Notes under the pieces: model-generated
The model's database searches: none
What the model was told of the DNA's origin: nothing
What the model saw: the letters and a program-made list of their open reading frames with translations, nothing else
Assembly: GCA_018066965.1 (NCBI GenBank)
Contig: JAGPVP010000005.1
Coordinates: 1 to 64,000, forward strand
Length of the DNA: 64,000 nucleotides
Source: Zhongshania sp.
Lineage (GTDB): Bacteria > Pseudomonadota > Gammaproteobacteria > Pseudomonadales > Spongiibacteraceae
Reading direction: 5' to 3'
In this document: positions 17,289-26,009 of the stretch, in pieces
How the letters are laid out: the number at the start of each line of letters is the position of its first letter
Position numbering within the stretch: position 1 is the first letter of the stretch
Translations under genes and position numbers: made by a program

Positions 17289-17318
17289 TCTATACGCTGT
17301 CGGTAGACGTTCGGATCA
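17289..17318 (-). promoter_or_regulatory. Predicted RpoE-dependent promoter of rpoE-chrR
   Basis: On the minus strand TGATCC (17318-17313) is followed after exactly 18 bases by TATAGA (17294-17289). The predicted transcription start is near 17282 and the rpoE ATG is at 17266. The -35 element lies inside the end of the DoxX gene. TGATC is the known -35 core of Rhodobacter sigma-E promoters. Confidence 0.7.
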
Positions 17319-17694
17319 ATGCCCGGTCATTATCATTGGTAGACCACAATATCGCAGCAATCAACACGAATTGCAGCGGGATACGCAGCCACAGCAATTC
17401 GGGCGCGACAGGCCCACCAAAAATGGGGATGTCGCTCATTGCTTGATAAATATTGGCTGGAAGGACTACCAAACAATAAATGGCGGTTATTTTACCCGTC
17501 ACCAACCGCGAGCTCGATAATAATATCCCTATTACCAAAAGGAACTCTAAAACCCCTGTTACCCAGACAATGGCCACAGGCCAAGGTAAAAACGGTGGCA
17601 CAATACCGACAAAGTCGTCTGTAAGCACGAAATGGGCAATACCACCGAAGAAAAATACGGTGCAAACTAGCGCGCGAATAACAATTTTAAGCAT
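17290..17694 (-). CDS. DoxX-family membrane protein
   Basis: This 134-residue inner-membrane protein has four hydrophobic segments (about 2-20, 42-62, 68-88 and 105-122) and the DoxX-like GGIAHF start and GVLEFLLVIGILL middle. The function of the family is poorly known; some members relate to quinone or thiol redox stress. I chose ATG 17694 because GAGGG lies directly before it; a TTG at 17704 would lengthen it by four residues. It ends 23 bases before rpoE on the same strand, so read-through into the stress operon is possible, and the rpoE promoter overlaps its end. Confidence 0.8.
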   Translation of the reverse strand: MLKIVIRALVCTVFFFGGIAHFVLTDDFVGIVPPFLPWPVAIVWVTGVLEFLLVIGILLSSSRLVTGKITAIYCLVVLPANIYQAMSDIPIFGGPVAPELLWLRIPLQFVLIAAILWSTNDNDRALIRTSTDSV

Positions 17695-17884
17695 AAAATC
17701 CCTCAAACCACTTTCTTAGCATCCGCTCGCAGCCTTTTATTATCGGGCTACTTGGACAATAGACAGTTGACCAAGCACGCTGTTACATAGCAAGAACAAG
17801 ATTAGCACAGACAAGAGCAATAATTAGCATTGCCGCTGCCGGCTCTCAGCTATACCATTAAGACTGAAAAACACGGAGAAAAAC

Positions 17885-18895
17885 ATGCTTTTGCCTAGTG
17901 CCAAATCAATGCCAGACCTTATCGGCAACACCCCGTTGCTCCACCTTAAGCAAGTATCCGAACTCACCGGCTGTACCATTCTTGGTAAAGCAGAATTTCT
18001 TAACCCCGGCGGCTCAGTCAAAGATCGCACCGCACTGGGCATTATTCGCGATGCCGAAAAGAAAGGCACACTGCGCCCCGGCGGTACGATTGTTGAAGGT
18101 ACCGCAGGCAACACGGGCATCGGCTTAACTCTCATTGCAAACGCACTGGGCTATCGCAGCGTGGTAGTTATGCCACACAGCCAAAGCCGCGAAAAAATAG
18201 AATTACTAGACCTATATGGCGCCGACCTGCGCCTCGTTGCCGCCACCAGCTACAGCGACCCCAATCATTATATTCATACCGCTCGTCGCCTAGCCGAAAG
18301 TTTAAATGAAACCGAACCCCACGGCGCGATTTGGGCGCGCCAGTTTGATAACACTGCAAACTGTGACATTCATGAAGCCACTACGGGCCAAGAAATTTGG
18401 GAACAAACCGGTGGCAATATCGACGGATTTATATGTGCTGTGGGCACCGGCGGCACTCTCGCCGGAGTCAGTCGCGCATTAAAAGCCCATAAGCCAGATA
18501 TTACTATTGGCATTGCTGACCCCATGGGCTCATCGCTCTACAATTATTTTACCAATGGTGAACTGCGTGGTGAAGGTCGCTCCATCGCCGAAGGGATCGG
18601 CATTAGCCTAGTCACCGACAATCTGCGACGCGCGGCGGTTGACGAAGCATTTGAAATAAGCGATGCCGAAGCGCTGCCCTATATCTTTGATATGCTCCGC
18701 AATGAAGGCCTTTGCCTTGGCGGCTCGTCCGCCATCAATATTGCAGGCGCAGTGCAGCTCGCCCGCAAACTCGGCCCCGGCCACACCATTGTGACCATTC
18801 TCTGCGATTACGGCGACCGCTATAAGAGCAAATTATTTAATCCCGTTTTCTTGGAAAATATGGGCTTACCCGTCCCAGACTGGATGCGGAACTAA
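17885..18895 (+). CDS. Cysteine synthase family PLP enzyme (CysK-like)
   Basis: This 336-residue fold-type II PLP enzyme is expected to make cysteine from O-acetylserine and sulfide. The PLP lysine lies in NPGGSVKDR (about residue 47). The substrate loop reads EGTAGNTG, the variant found in the fungal/alphaproteobacterial branch, instead of the EPTSGNTG of E. coli CysK. The phosphate-binding GTGGTLAG is intact. The C-terminal LCDYGDRYKSKLFNP block fits the same branch. A GGAG site precedes ATG 17885. It may be the housekeeping cysteine synthase or a paralogue with another nucleophile; a copy elsewhere in the genome cannot be excluded. Confidence 0.88.
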   Translation: MLLPSAKSMPDLIGNTPLLHLKQVSELTGCTILGKAEFLNPGGSVKDRTALGIIRDAEKKGTLRPGGTIVEGTAGNTGIGLTLIANALGYRSVVVMPHSQSREKIELLDLYGADLRLVAATSYSDPNHYIHTARRLAESLNETEPHGAIWARQFDNTANCDIHEATTGQEIWEQTGGNIDGFICAVGTGGTLAGVSRALKAHKPDITIGIADPMGSSLYNYFTNGELRGEGRSIAEGIGISLVTDNLRRAAVDEAFEISDAEALPYIFDMLRNEGLCLGGSSAINIAGAVQLARKLGPGHTIVTILCDYGDRYKSKLFNPVFLENMGLPVPDWMRN

Positions 18896-18970
18896 GTCAA
18901 AAACGCTAGCGTAATGACAAGGCGGCACCGGCTGCCTTATTTACCCTCCTCGCCAACTGAGTTCATCACC

Positions 18971-20209
18971 ATGTCGCAATGTCCCTTTGCCAACCTGCTA
19001 AACCCAGACACTTACGCACAGGGAATGCCCTACCAAGCCCTGAAGGAAATACGCCAGCAGGGCCCCGTAGTAAAAATCGACGACCCGCTGACGGGTATTC
19101 CGTATTGGGCGGTGGTGGGCCAACAAGAGTTAGATTTTGTTAGTAAAAATCCTGCGCTGTTTTCCTCAGCGAAACGCACTGCATTCCCCATGGAGTTCCC
19201 CCAAGACGAAGTGGATTTCATTCATTGCCACACCATCATTAATATGGACCCACCCCGCCATCAAAAAGTACGGCGCATTGTGCGGGAAGCCTTCACTCCC
19301 AAGCGGGTTAATTCGTACGAGCCCGCATTTAGAGCCCACGCCAAAAATATTCTCGACCGCGTTGTACAGCGAGGTGAATGCGAATTTGTTGAAGAAGTTG
19401 CGGCGGAACTGCCACTGGTGGCTATTTTAGAATTACTGGGCGTGCCGATTGAAGATCGAAAACAGTTCTTCGAATGGACAAACACCATGATGTTTGCCGA
19501 CGACCCCGACATGATGGTAAGTACCGAAGACGGCCAAATCGCCGCAGGCGAATGTATTAATTATTCCCTCAGATTAGCGGCCCAACACCGCGAGCAACCA
19601 ATGCACAATATTACTAGCGCGCTGCTAGAAGGTGATGTTGACGGCGAGCCAATCTCAGAAGAAGACTTTGCATGGATGTTCATTCTCATTCTTGTGGGCG
19701 GCAACGAATCTACCCGCACCGTGATTTCTCACGGCATGCGATTGCTCATGGAGCATCCTGATCAACTCGACTATCTCGTGCAAAATCCTGACAAAATTAC
19801 CGCGGCCATTGACGAAATACTGCGCTACAACACCGCCTTTATTCAAATGCGCAGGACTGCCACAGAAGACATCGAACTTGGCGGTCAACATATCAGCGCC
19901 GGTGACAAAGTCATGCTGCACTACCACGCGGTGAATCATTCTGAGGACGTCTTCGGCGACGATGCCATGACGTTTGACGTGCGACGCAGCGAACGGATGC
20001 CTAAGCTCAGCCAACAATTACGCTCCTTTGGTATCGGCCAACATTTTTGTATTGGCTCACATTTGGCGAGGCTAGAGCTACAAGTAATGTTTGAAGAAAT
20101 TATTCCGCGGCTTCGTAACCCAAAACTCACACGCAATATTGCCTATACACGCTCATATTTCGTCAACGGTATAAAAAACATGCATATTAGCTTTGACGCT
20201 AATACCTAA
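18971..20209 (+). CDS. Cytochrome P450
   Basis: This 412-residue soluble bacterial P450 has the heme-thiolate Cys C360 in SFGIGQHFCIG, ExxR at E282-R285, and the I-helix oxygen motif GGNEST (243-248), with N at a normally small position. The motif set is close to CYP families acting on steroids, terpenes and fatty acids (CYP125/142/107-like), so a substrate cannot be named. I prefer ATG 18971 to 18914 because the family starts near MSQCPFANLLNPD. No ferredoxin or ferredoxin reductase gene adjoins, so redox partners must come from elsewhere. It begins 75 bases after the cysteine-synthase-like gene. Confidence 0.92.
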   Translation: MSQCPFANLLNPDTYAQGMPYQALKEIRQQGPVVKIDDPLTGIPYWAVVGQQELDFVSKNPALFSSAKRTAFPMEFPQDEVDFIHCHTIINMDPPRHQKVRRIVREAFTPKRVNSYEPAFRAHAKNILDRVVQRGECEFVEEVAAELPLVAILELLGVPIEDRKQFFEWTNTMMFADDPDMMVSTEDGQIAAGECINYSLRLAAQHREQPMHNITSALLEGDVDGEPISEEDFAWMFILILVGGNESTRTVISHGMRLLMEHPDQLDYLVQNPDKITAAIDEILRYNTAFIQMRRTATEDIELGGQHISAGDKVMLHYHAVNHSEDVFGDDAMTFDVRRSERMPKLSQQLRSFGIGQHFCIGSHLARLELQVMFEEIIPRLRNPKLTRNIAYTRSYFVNGIKNMHISFDANT

Positions 20210-20280
20210 AATCAAAAATTTCATTTTATACTTCAACCTCACACTACGTAGCAGTAACGCGAGCTAAAAGGAATAACGAT

Positions 20281-20853
20281 ATGGAAATTGGATTTATTGT
20301 CAGCCTCTGCCTTCTGGTTTTTGCTACCGCCTACCTTGTCATGCTTTACAACGGCTTAGTAAACCTCAAACATAATGTCGCCAAGCACTTAGCCAATATC
20401 GATGTATTACTCAAGCAGCGCCATGATGAGCTACCCAAACTGATCGAAACCTGCAAACAATATATGCGTCATGAGCAAGAGACGCTTACCAAGGTTATTG
20501 CTGCCAGACAGCAAGTTGCCGACGCGCAATCCAACCATGACATGAAAGCCTTGGGGCATGCGGAGACAGGGCTGCGCGCATCTATGGGGCAATTATTTGC
20601 GTTGGCAGAAAACTACCCCGAGCTAAAAGCAGACAGCACTTTCACCACTCTACAAAACCGTATTTCCGCCTTAGAAAACGCCATTGCCGATCGCCGCGAG
20701 GTCTATAACGAGGCGGTGAATAACAACAATGTTCGCATTGAACAATTCCCCGATGTCATCATCGCCCGCTGGTTTAACTTTGCCGCCTTTGACCTGCTGC
20801 AATTCAAAAAAGAAGAACTCAGCGACGTCGATGTAAAATCACTGTTTAGCTAA
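20281..20853 (+). CDS. lemA: LemA family protein
   Basis: This 190-residue protein has one N-terminal membrane helix (about 4-24) followed by a long helical coiled domain. It includes the LemA core (VNLKHNVAKHLANIDVLLKQR, then LPKLIETCKQYMRHE and YPELKAD). The end LLQFKKEELSDVDVKSLF is shorter than the usual FxxF tail. LemA proteins are inner-membrane anchored with an outward helical bundle; their role is unknown, though many adjoin membrane stress or protease genes. The partner GIDE gene follows after one base. Confidence 0.88.
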   Translation: MEIGFIVSLCLLVFATAYLVMLYNGLVNLKHNVAKHLANIDVLLKQRHDELPKLIETCKQYMRHEQETLTKVIAARQQVADAQSNHDMKALGHAETGLRASMGQLFALAENYPELKADSTFTTLQNRISALENAIADRREVYNEAVNNNNVRIEQFPDVIIARWFNFAAFDLLQFKKEELSDVDVKSLFS

Positions 20854-20854
20854 A

Positions 20855-21745
20855 ATGGAAACCGATTATTTTGCGCTAGCTATTTGTGCTGTGATCGCAC
20901 TCGTCAGCGCTGCGACTAGTATCAATCGCTTAAAGACCGCTAGGGTCATTGAAGACACCCCCACTTCCAAAATACGCTCAGCGCATCAGGGCTATGTCGA
21001 ACTCGTCGGCTTTGCCAAAACTGGGCCAGAACAAATACTGCTGAGCGCCCTCACCCAGACACCCTGCCTTTGGTATCGCTATAATATTGAGCGCTATGAA
21101 TCGTCTGGTAAAAACAGCAGCTGGCGGAGTATCGAGAGCAAAACCAGTGACCAGGCCTTTACTCTCAATGACGACAGCGGCGATTGCTATGTTATGCCCA
21201 GCCGCGCCAACGTCAGCACTGTCCGTAAACGTCGCTGGCAAGGTAATTCCCGCCACCCAACAACAATAAGTAGCAGCAGTATTTTTAGTAAACGCTATCG
21301 CTATACCGAGGAGTTACTCTGCGCCGACGACCTGCTCTATGTCATTGGACTATTCGAAACCCGCCATCCACCAAGCCCTATCGCTGTTCGCGACGCGGAA
21401 ATGGTCAAGATTCTTAGCGATTGGAAGCAAGATTACGATAAACTAACGGAGCGCTTTGATCGTAACGGCGATGGCGAGATTGATATACAAGAATGGGAAC
21501 TCGTCAGGGCAGAAGCACAACGCAAAGCAGATCGTCAGCAACGCAGCACTGCCCCGCTTAATCCGGTGCACACCATTAGCTATTCGCCCAGCCGCCGACA
21601 ACCCTATATCATTGCCAGCTCAGAACCAGAGTCGCTGAGCCGGCGCTATCGATGGCAAGCCTTTGCACTCTTACTTGTCAGCATCGTCAGTGGCACGGCA
21701 TTGGTTTGGATGCTTGTACAAAATAACGCGACCATCGCGCAATAG
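20855..21745 (+). CDS. GIDE-domain membrane protein with an EF-hand loop
   Basis: This 296-residue membrane protein is paired with lemA (one-base gap). It has an N-terminal helix (about 5-22), a GIDE domain (about 40-170; GYVELVGFAKT, PCLWYRYNIE, then a DDSGDCYV block) as in the membrane part of mitochondrial MULAN, and a C-terminal helix (about 270-290). Between them, D202 to E213 form a complete EF-hand loop (DRNGDGEIDIQE), with Asp/Asn at 1, 3 and 5, Gly at 6, Ile at 8 and Glu at 12. Calcium control of this partner is therefore a testable inference. No RING domain is present, as expected in bacteria. Confidence 0.88.
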   Translation: METDYFALAICAVIALVSAATSINRLKTARVIEDTPTSKIRSAHQGYVELVGFAKTGPEQILLSALTQTPCLWYRYNIERYESSGKNSSWRSIESKTSDQAFTLNDDSGDCYVMPSRANVSTVRKRRWQGNSRHPTTISSSSIFSKRYRYTEELLCADDLLYVIGLFETRHPPSPIAVRDAEMVKILSDWKQDYDKLTERFDRNGDGEIDIQEWELVRAEAQRKADRQQRSTAPLNPVHTISYSPSRRQPYIIASSEPESLSRRYRWQAFALLLVSIVSGTALVWMLVQNNATIAQ

Positions 21746-21784
21746 CAGAACAACATTAAAAATTAGAATGGCAAGGACAATATT

Positions 21785-22390
21785 ATGGCTAACCGCGGCA
21801 ATACCAAAGAGCGCATTATTGATATCGCTGAAGACCTGTTTGCTCAGCAAGGTTTTGGCGCAACATCGGTAAGCGAAATTGCAGCGCAAGTAGGTATCAG
21901 CAGCCCCGGCATTTACAAACACTTTAGCAATAAGTTCGACATTTATGAGCAAGTTTGCGAACGCCTATTCGCCCCCCTCGCCGATGCAACCCGCGGCATG
22001 GCTGCCGACGCGGATTTTGCTGAGACTCGCCAGCAAATTCACCAAGTAATGTCGCTGCTGGCAAATAGGCCAAATACCGCCAGAATAGTTCAGCACGCCA
22101 CCCTCGCCAGAGACGAGACCCTCGACCTGCTAAGTGACCGTTGGTATCGAAAATTCTTTTCCACCATCAGCGACCCAGCCAACAATCCCGACAAAGAGTG
22201 GATTAACGTGCCGACCGCCATGGCCTTCCACTGCATGATCCTAGGCTACGTGACACTTGCGCCCTTGCATAAATCGATCTTCGGCGTAGACCCGCTGCTA
22301 CCCGAACAGCTCGACGCCCAATTACAATTCCAGCAAGATATGGTCGATGGCTTAAGCAGCCTAGTTCAGCGACCCCTTAAGAAAAAATAA
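21785..22390 (+). CDS. TetR family transcriptional regulator
   Basis: This 201-residue regulator has a typical N-terminal HTH (KERIIDIAEDLFAQQGF, VSEIAAQVGISSPGIYKHF, NKFDIYEQVCERLF). The C-terminal half is of the TetR_C type with little specific signature. Its ATG lies 40 bases after the GIDE gene on the same strand with a weak site, so it could be read through or separate. No operator-like palindrome was found before it. It is convergent with the DUF2489 gene. Confidence 0.88.
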   Translation: MANRGNTKERIIDIAEDLFAQQGFGATSVSEIAAQVGISSPGIYKHFSNKFDIYEQVCERLFAPLADATRGMAADADFAETRQQIHQVMSLLANRPNTARIVQHATLARDETLDLLSDRWYRKFFSTISDPANNPDKEWINVPTAMAFHCMILGYVTLAPLHKSIFGVDPLLPEQLDAQLQFQQDMVDGLSSLVQRPLKKK

Positions 22391-22412
22391 GGCCCCACTG
22401 CCGCAATGTCAC

Positions 22413-22865
22413 TTACTCAAGCAAAGCGGCGGCCGCGGCTCGCAATTTCTCGCTGTATTTCCCTTCTAGAATAGCCATCTCAGTGCCGTAATTAGCCTTT
22501 TGCTCAGCGCTTAAGCCCTTCCACGCCTGATGAGTTGGGATATGTGCCAAGGCCGCTGCCATCTCGGTAAACACAGCGGTATCTTTGGTGTAGCCAGCAT
22601 CTAAAGTCGCGGTCTCTGCCAATACCGCAATGCGTAATGCAAGCTCGCTCGCCCCCAACTGACCACCCACATAGCAGCGGGCCAAAATATCAATTCCACT
22701 CTGGGCCTCTCTCCGCTCCGCAAGAGATTGCTGTTCTGCTTGCTTCAAGGCTGCATTTTCCGCCTGAGTTTGTAAGCGCAAACGCCATAGCAAGCGCCCA
22801 GCAATAATCATTAATCCCAACACAATAAGTACAGCTGGAAGTAGCCATAGCAAATAATTAGACAT
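22413..22865 (-). CDS. DUF2489 family membrane-anchored protein
   Basis: This 150-residue protein has one N-terminal transmembrane helix (about 4-28), then a charged coiled segment (33-55) and a helical domain. The domain carries the family's GIDILARCYVGGQLGASELALRI pattern. It belongs to DUF2489, known mainly from gammaproteobacteria, with no known activity. It stands alone, convergent with the TetR gene, and faces away from the mtn operon. Confidence 0.7.
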   Translation of the reverse strand: MSNYLLWLLPAVLIVLGLMIIAGRLLWRLRLQTQAENAALKQAEQQSLAERREAQSGIDILARCYVGGQLGASELALRIAVLAETATLDAGYTKDTAVFTEMAAALAHIPTHQAWKGLSAEQKANYGTEMAILEGKYSEKLRAAAAALLE

Positions 22866-23030
22866 TCAATACCCCTATATTCGAACCGCTCAATTATAAG
22901 CATTACGGTCCATGCCCATGAGCAGCGCAAAAATAAACTCAATATACCGACTATCATAGCTTTTTTAACAAGCCTAGGAGCACAGCCCACACTCGCTTAT
23001 AATTACCGCCCCAAAATATGGAGGTAATCA

Positions 23031-24083
23031 GTGGCTACTCCCAGCGCTATCATCTGGTCAAACAATCAACTGCAACTGCTGGATCAGCGTATATTGCCTG
23101 TCCAGTGTGAATACCTCCATTACCAAGATCCCTTTGCCGTTGCCGATGCGATTCGCGCCATGGTCGTAAGAGGCGCGCCGGCAATTGGCATTACCGCAGC
23201 CTACGGTATGGTTCTGGCTGCGCAGCAAGTCGAAATCGCCCCCGCCAGTGTCGCCGCGTGGTGTGCAGCGTTAGGTCCTGCGCGTGAAGCACTCGCTAAT
23301 TCCCGCCCCACTGCGGTTAATTTATTTTGGGCACTAGACCGCTGCGACCAAGTAATAGAAGAACAAGGTAATGGCGGCAAAGTCTTACAAGCCCTTACCG
23401 AGCTTGCAGTACAAATCCACGCAGAAGACATTCAGATCAATCAGCGCATTGGCGATTTCGGCGCCAGCTTAATTCCCGCCGACAGCATTGTGTACACCCA
23501 TTGCAACGCCGGCGCCCTCGCCACAGGTGGCTACGGCACAGCCTTAGGCGTTATACGCTCTGCCCACCGCGACGGCAAAATTCGCGGTGTCTTTGCCGGT
23601 GAAACCCGCCCGTGGCTGCAAGGCGCAAGGCTAACAAGTTGGGAGCTAATGCAAGACGGCATTCCCGTCACACTGGCCATTGAAGGCGCCGCGGCGCATT
23701 TGATGCGTGAACACAAACCAAGCTGGATTATTGTTGGTGCCGATCGCGTGGCAGCCAATGGCGACGCCGCCAATAAAATTGGCACCTATAATCTTGCCAT
23801 TATCGCCAAGTACCACGGCGCCAAAGTGATGGTCGCTGCACCAACCAGCACCTTTGACGCACTCATTGACGGCACGCAGATCCCTATTGAGCAACGCCCA
23901 GCCATTGAGATAAGTCATAGCTTTGGTCAGCGGATCGCACCAGAGAATGTCGTTATTAGCAATCCTGCCTTTGATGTCACACCCGCGCAATTGATCGATG
24001 CTATCGTCACCGAACACGGCATCATTCACCAGCCAGACCGCAGCAAGGTCTTAGCTCACCTCGCTGCAGGTAAAAAGAAATAG
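23031..24083 (+). CDS. mtnA: Methylthioribose-1-phosphate isomerase
   Basis: This 350-residue enzyme converts 5-methylthioribose 1-phosphate to methylthioribulose 1-phosphate in the methionine salvage pathway. Signatures: RGAPAIGITAAYG near residue 48, the catalytic Cys in THCNAGALATGG, and the catalytic Asp in GADRVAANGD. It starts at GTG with a perfect GGAGG site. It leads the mtnA-mtnB-mtnD-mtnC operon; gaps are 11, 8 and 22 bases. The isomerase family is related to eIF2B alpha, but the CNAG and GADR motifs mark true MtnA. The pathway's phosphorylase (mtnP) and aminotransferase steps are not in the window. Confidence 0.95.
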   Translation: MATPSAIIWSNNQLQLLDQRILPVQCEYLHYQDPFAVADAIRAMVVRGAPAIGITAAYGMVLAAQQVEIAPASVAAWCAALGPAREALANSRPTAVNLFWALDRCDQVIEEQGNGGKVLQALTELAVQIHAEDIQINQRIGDFGASLIPADSIVYTHCNAGALATGGYGTALGVIRSAHRDGKIRGVFAGETRPWLQGARLTSWELMQDGIPVTLAIEGAAAHLMREHKPSWIIVGADRVAANGDAANKIGTYNLAIIAKYHGAKVMVAAPTSTFDALIDGTQIPIEQRPAIEISHSFGQRIAPENVVISNPAFDVTPAQLIDAIVTEHGIIHQPDRSKVLAHLAAGKKK

Positions 24084-24094
24084 CAGGTAATAAT

Positions 24095-24718
24095 ATGATT
24101 GATAGTAAATACTTTTATCAACAGGCCATTGCCTTAGCCGCAGCCGGCGAAGATCTCTACCAACGTGGCTGGGTGCCCGCCACCAGCGGCAATTTCTCAG
24201 CGCGCCTCGATGCCGCGTCCGCGATTGTTACCGCCTCTGGCAAACACAAAGGCCGCCTTAGCCCCACGGACTTTATCGCCGTAGACTTACACGCAAATCC
24301 GATTAGCGACGGCAAACCGTCGGCAGAAACCGAACTACACACTCGTCTTTACGCTCAATTTCCTACTATCGGCGCAGTGCTGCACTGTCATTCGCCCAAG
24401 GTCACCGTCATCTCTAAAGCCCTGCCAAACGCGCAAGTCATTACGCTGGCAGACTATGAATTACTAAAAGCCTTTGACGGCGTAGATACCCACGCTACTA
24501 GCATCGACATCCCTATTTTCGACAATACCCAAGACATTAGCGTACTAGCCAAAGAAGCCGAGAATTATTTGGCCGCTCAGCCAAACTGCCCAGGCTATTT
24601 AATACGTGGACATGGCGTGTATTGCTGGGGCAAAGATTTAGATAGCTGCATGCGCAATTTAGAAGCTTTGGATTTTTTACTGCACTGCGAATTAGAGCTA
24701 ATGCGCCTTGCGCGCTAG
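24095..24718 (+). CDS. mtnB: Methylthioribulose-1-phosphate dehydratase
   Basis: This 207-residue class II aldolase-fold zinc enzyme dehydrates methylthioribulose 1-phosphate to diketomethylthiopentyl phosphate. The zinc His cluster is in AVLHCHSPK, with a further His in the IRGHGVYCWG segment. The NFSARL and ASGKHKG motifs of the family are also present. It follows mtnA with an AGGT ribosome site. Family length is about 200-210 residues, as here. The C-terminal LDFLLHCELELM fits MtnB and distinguishes it from L-fuculose aldolases. Confidence 0.93.
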   Translation: MIDSKYFYQQAIALAAAGEDLYQRGWVPATSGNFSARLDAASAIVTASGKHKGRLSPTDFIAVDLHANPISDGKPSAETELHTRLYAQFPTIGAVLHCHSPKVTVISKALPNAQVITLADYELLKAFDGVDTHATSIDIPIFDNTQDISVLAKEAENYLAAQPNCPGYLIRGHGVYCWGKDLDSCMRNLEALDFLLHCELELMRLAR

Positions 24719-24726
24719 GAGCCACA

Positions 24727-25272
24727 ATGAGTCAATTAACTATTTTTTCAGCGTCTAACGCAAACCAAGCACTGTCAAACACCCGCGATGCTAAGCAGAT
24801 TACGGAACGATTGAATAGCGTCGGCGTGCGTTTTGAGCAATGGCAAACCCGTGACGGCATTGCCGCTGGCGACAGCCAAGAAACGGTATTAGCCGCTTAC
24901 GACAGCGATGTAAAACGACTCATTGCCGAGCAGGGTTATCAAAGTGTCGATGTCATTAGCATCGCCAGTGACAATCCCCAAAAAGACGCACTACGCTTAA
25001 AATTTTTAGACGAACACCGCCACAGCGAAGACGAAGTGCGTTTCTTTGTGCAGGGCCAAGGCTTATTCGCACTGCACATTGGCGACAAGGTTTTTGAAGT
25101 CATCTGCGAAAAAGGCGACTTACTTAGCGTACCGGCCAACACCACCCACTGGTTTGATCTTGGCCCTCAGCCTGACCTCGTCGCGATTCGTTTCTTCAAC
25201 AACCCCGACGGTTGGATTGCCAATTACACCGGCGACGATATCGCTAGCCGCTATTCTCGGCTCAACGCCTAA
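24727..25272 (+). CDS. mtnD: Acireductone dioxygenase
   Basis: This 181-residue cupin oxidises acireductone to the keto-acid precursor of methionine (iron form) or to CO and formate products (nickel form). The metal ligands are in EHRHSEDEVRFF (two His and a Glu) and NTTHWFD. The length equals that of Klebsiella and Pseudomonas homologues. It starts at ATG with a TAGGAGCC site, eight bases after mtnB. The sequence cannot tell whether iron or nickel is used. Confidence 0.93.
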   Translation: MSQLTIFSASNANQALSNTRDAKQITERLNSVGVRFEQWQTRDGIAAGDSQETVLAAYDSDVKRLIAEQGYQSVDVISIASDNPQKDALRLKFLDEHRHSEDEVRFFVQGQGLFALHIGDKVFEVICEKGDLLSVPANTTHWFDLGPQPDLVAIRFFNNPDGWIANYTGDDIASRYSRLNA

Positions 25273-25294
25273 CTCTCGCCACAAGGAATATTTC

Positions 25295-25981
25295 GTGATC
25301 AAGGCTATCGTTACTGATATTGAGGGCACTACCAGCTCTATTCAATTTGTGCATGAGGTGCTGTTTCCCTACGCGACAAAAAAACTAGCTAATTTTATTC
25401 GTCAGCATCGAGGTGACTCTGCAGTCGAGACTCAATTAAGAGATGTCGCAGACCAAGCGGGACTCGATATCAACAACACCGAACAATTAATTACGCAGCT
25501 ACTGCAATGGATTGCAGAAGATAAAAAAATAACAGCATTAAAGGCGCTGCAAGGTCTAGTTTGGGAACATGGCTATCGCAATGGCGACTATCTAGCGCAT
25601 ATCTACCCAGATGCACTGACAGAGCTTATCAACTGGCATAAGCAAGGCATTGACCTCTACGTATATTCTTCCGGTTCTATTCACGCCCAAAAGCTATTTT
25701 TTGGTTTTAATGAAGGCGGTGATTTACAGTATTTATTCAAGAATTACTTCGACACCACTAGTGGCCCCAAACGCGAGTCAGAGTCTTACCGCGCGATCCA
25801 AAAAGCAATCGGTATTGCCGCTAGAGAGATTTTGTTTTTATCAGATATTGTGGAAGAACTTAACGCCGCCAACGAGGCGGGTATGCACACTGCGTGGGTG
25901 CAGCGCGAGCCAGCACCGCTAATTCGTCATCCTCAGCATCAGTGCGTTAATAACTTTGCCGATATTCAAATACCGGATTAA
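25295..25981 (+). CDS. mtnC: Enolase-phosphatase (mtnC)
   Basis: This 228-residue HAD-family bifunctional enzyme enolises and dephosphorylates diketomethylthiopentyl phosphate. HAD motif I is DIEGTTSS at the N terminus, followed by FVHEVLFPYA. Later motifs are VYSSGS (motif II) and LFLSDIVEELNAA (motif IV). I chose GTG 25295, with AAGGAAT eight bases before, because the family begins directly with the nucleophile Asp strand. An ATG at 25046 would add an 83-residue segment overlapping mtnD and unlike any MtnC. Last gene of the operon; a hairpin overlaps its stop. Confidence 0.92.
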   Translation: MIKAIVTDIEGTTSSIQFVHEVLFPYATKKLANFIRQHRGDSAVETQLRDVADQAGLDINNTEQLITQLLQWIAEDKKITALKALQGLVWEHGYRNGDYLAHIYPDALTELINWHKQGIDLYVYSSGSIHAQKLFFGFNEGGDLQYLFKNYFDTTSGPKRESESYRAIQKAIGIAAREILFLSDIVEELNAANEAGMHTAWVQREPAPLIRHPQHQCVNNFADIQIPD

Positions 25982-25994
25982 GGTAATCCGGTAT
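25970..25994 (+). terminator. Possible terminator of the mtn operon
   Basis: An 11-bp perfect stem (ATACCGGATTA and TAATCCGGTAT, three-base loop) overlaps the mtnC stop. Only a short T-poor sequence follows, so it may be an mRNA-end stabiliser rather than a strong terminator. Confidence 0.5.
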
Positions 25995-26009
25995 TCACTC
26001 CAAGGTCGC

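Noticed and set aside
25046-25294. N-terminal extension of mtnC from ATG 25046
   Set aside because: It overlaps mtnD in another frame; MtnC homologues start at the DIEGTTSS strand, matching GTG 25295 with an AAGGAA site.
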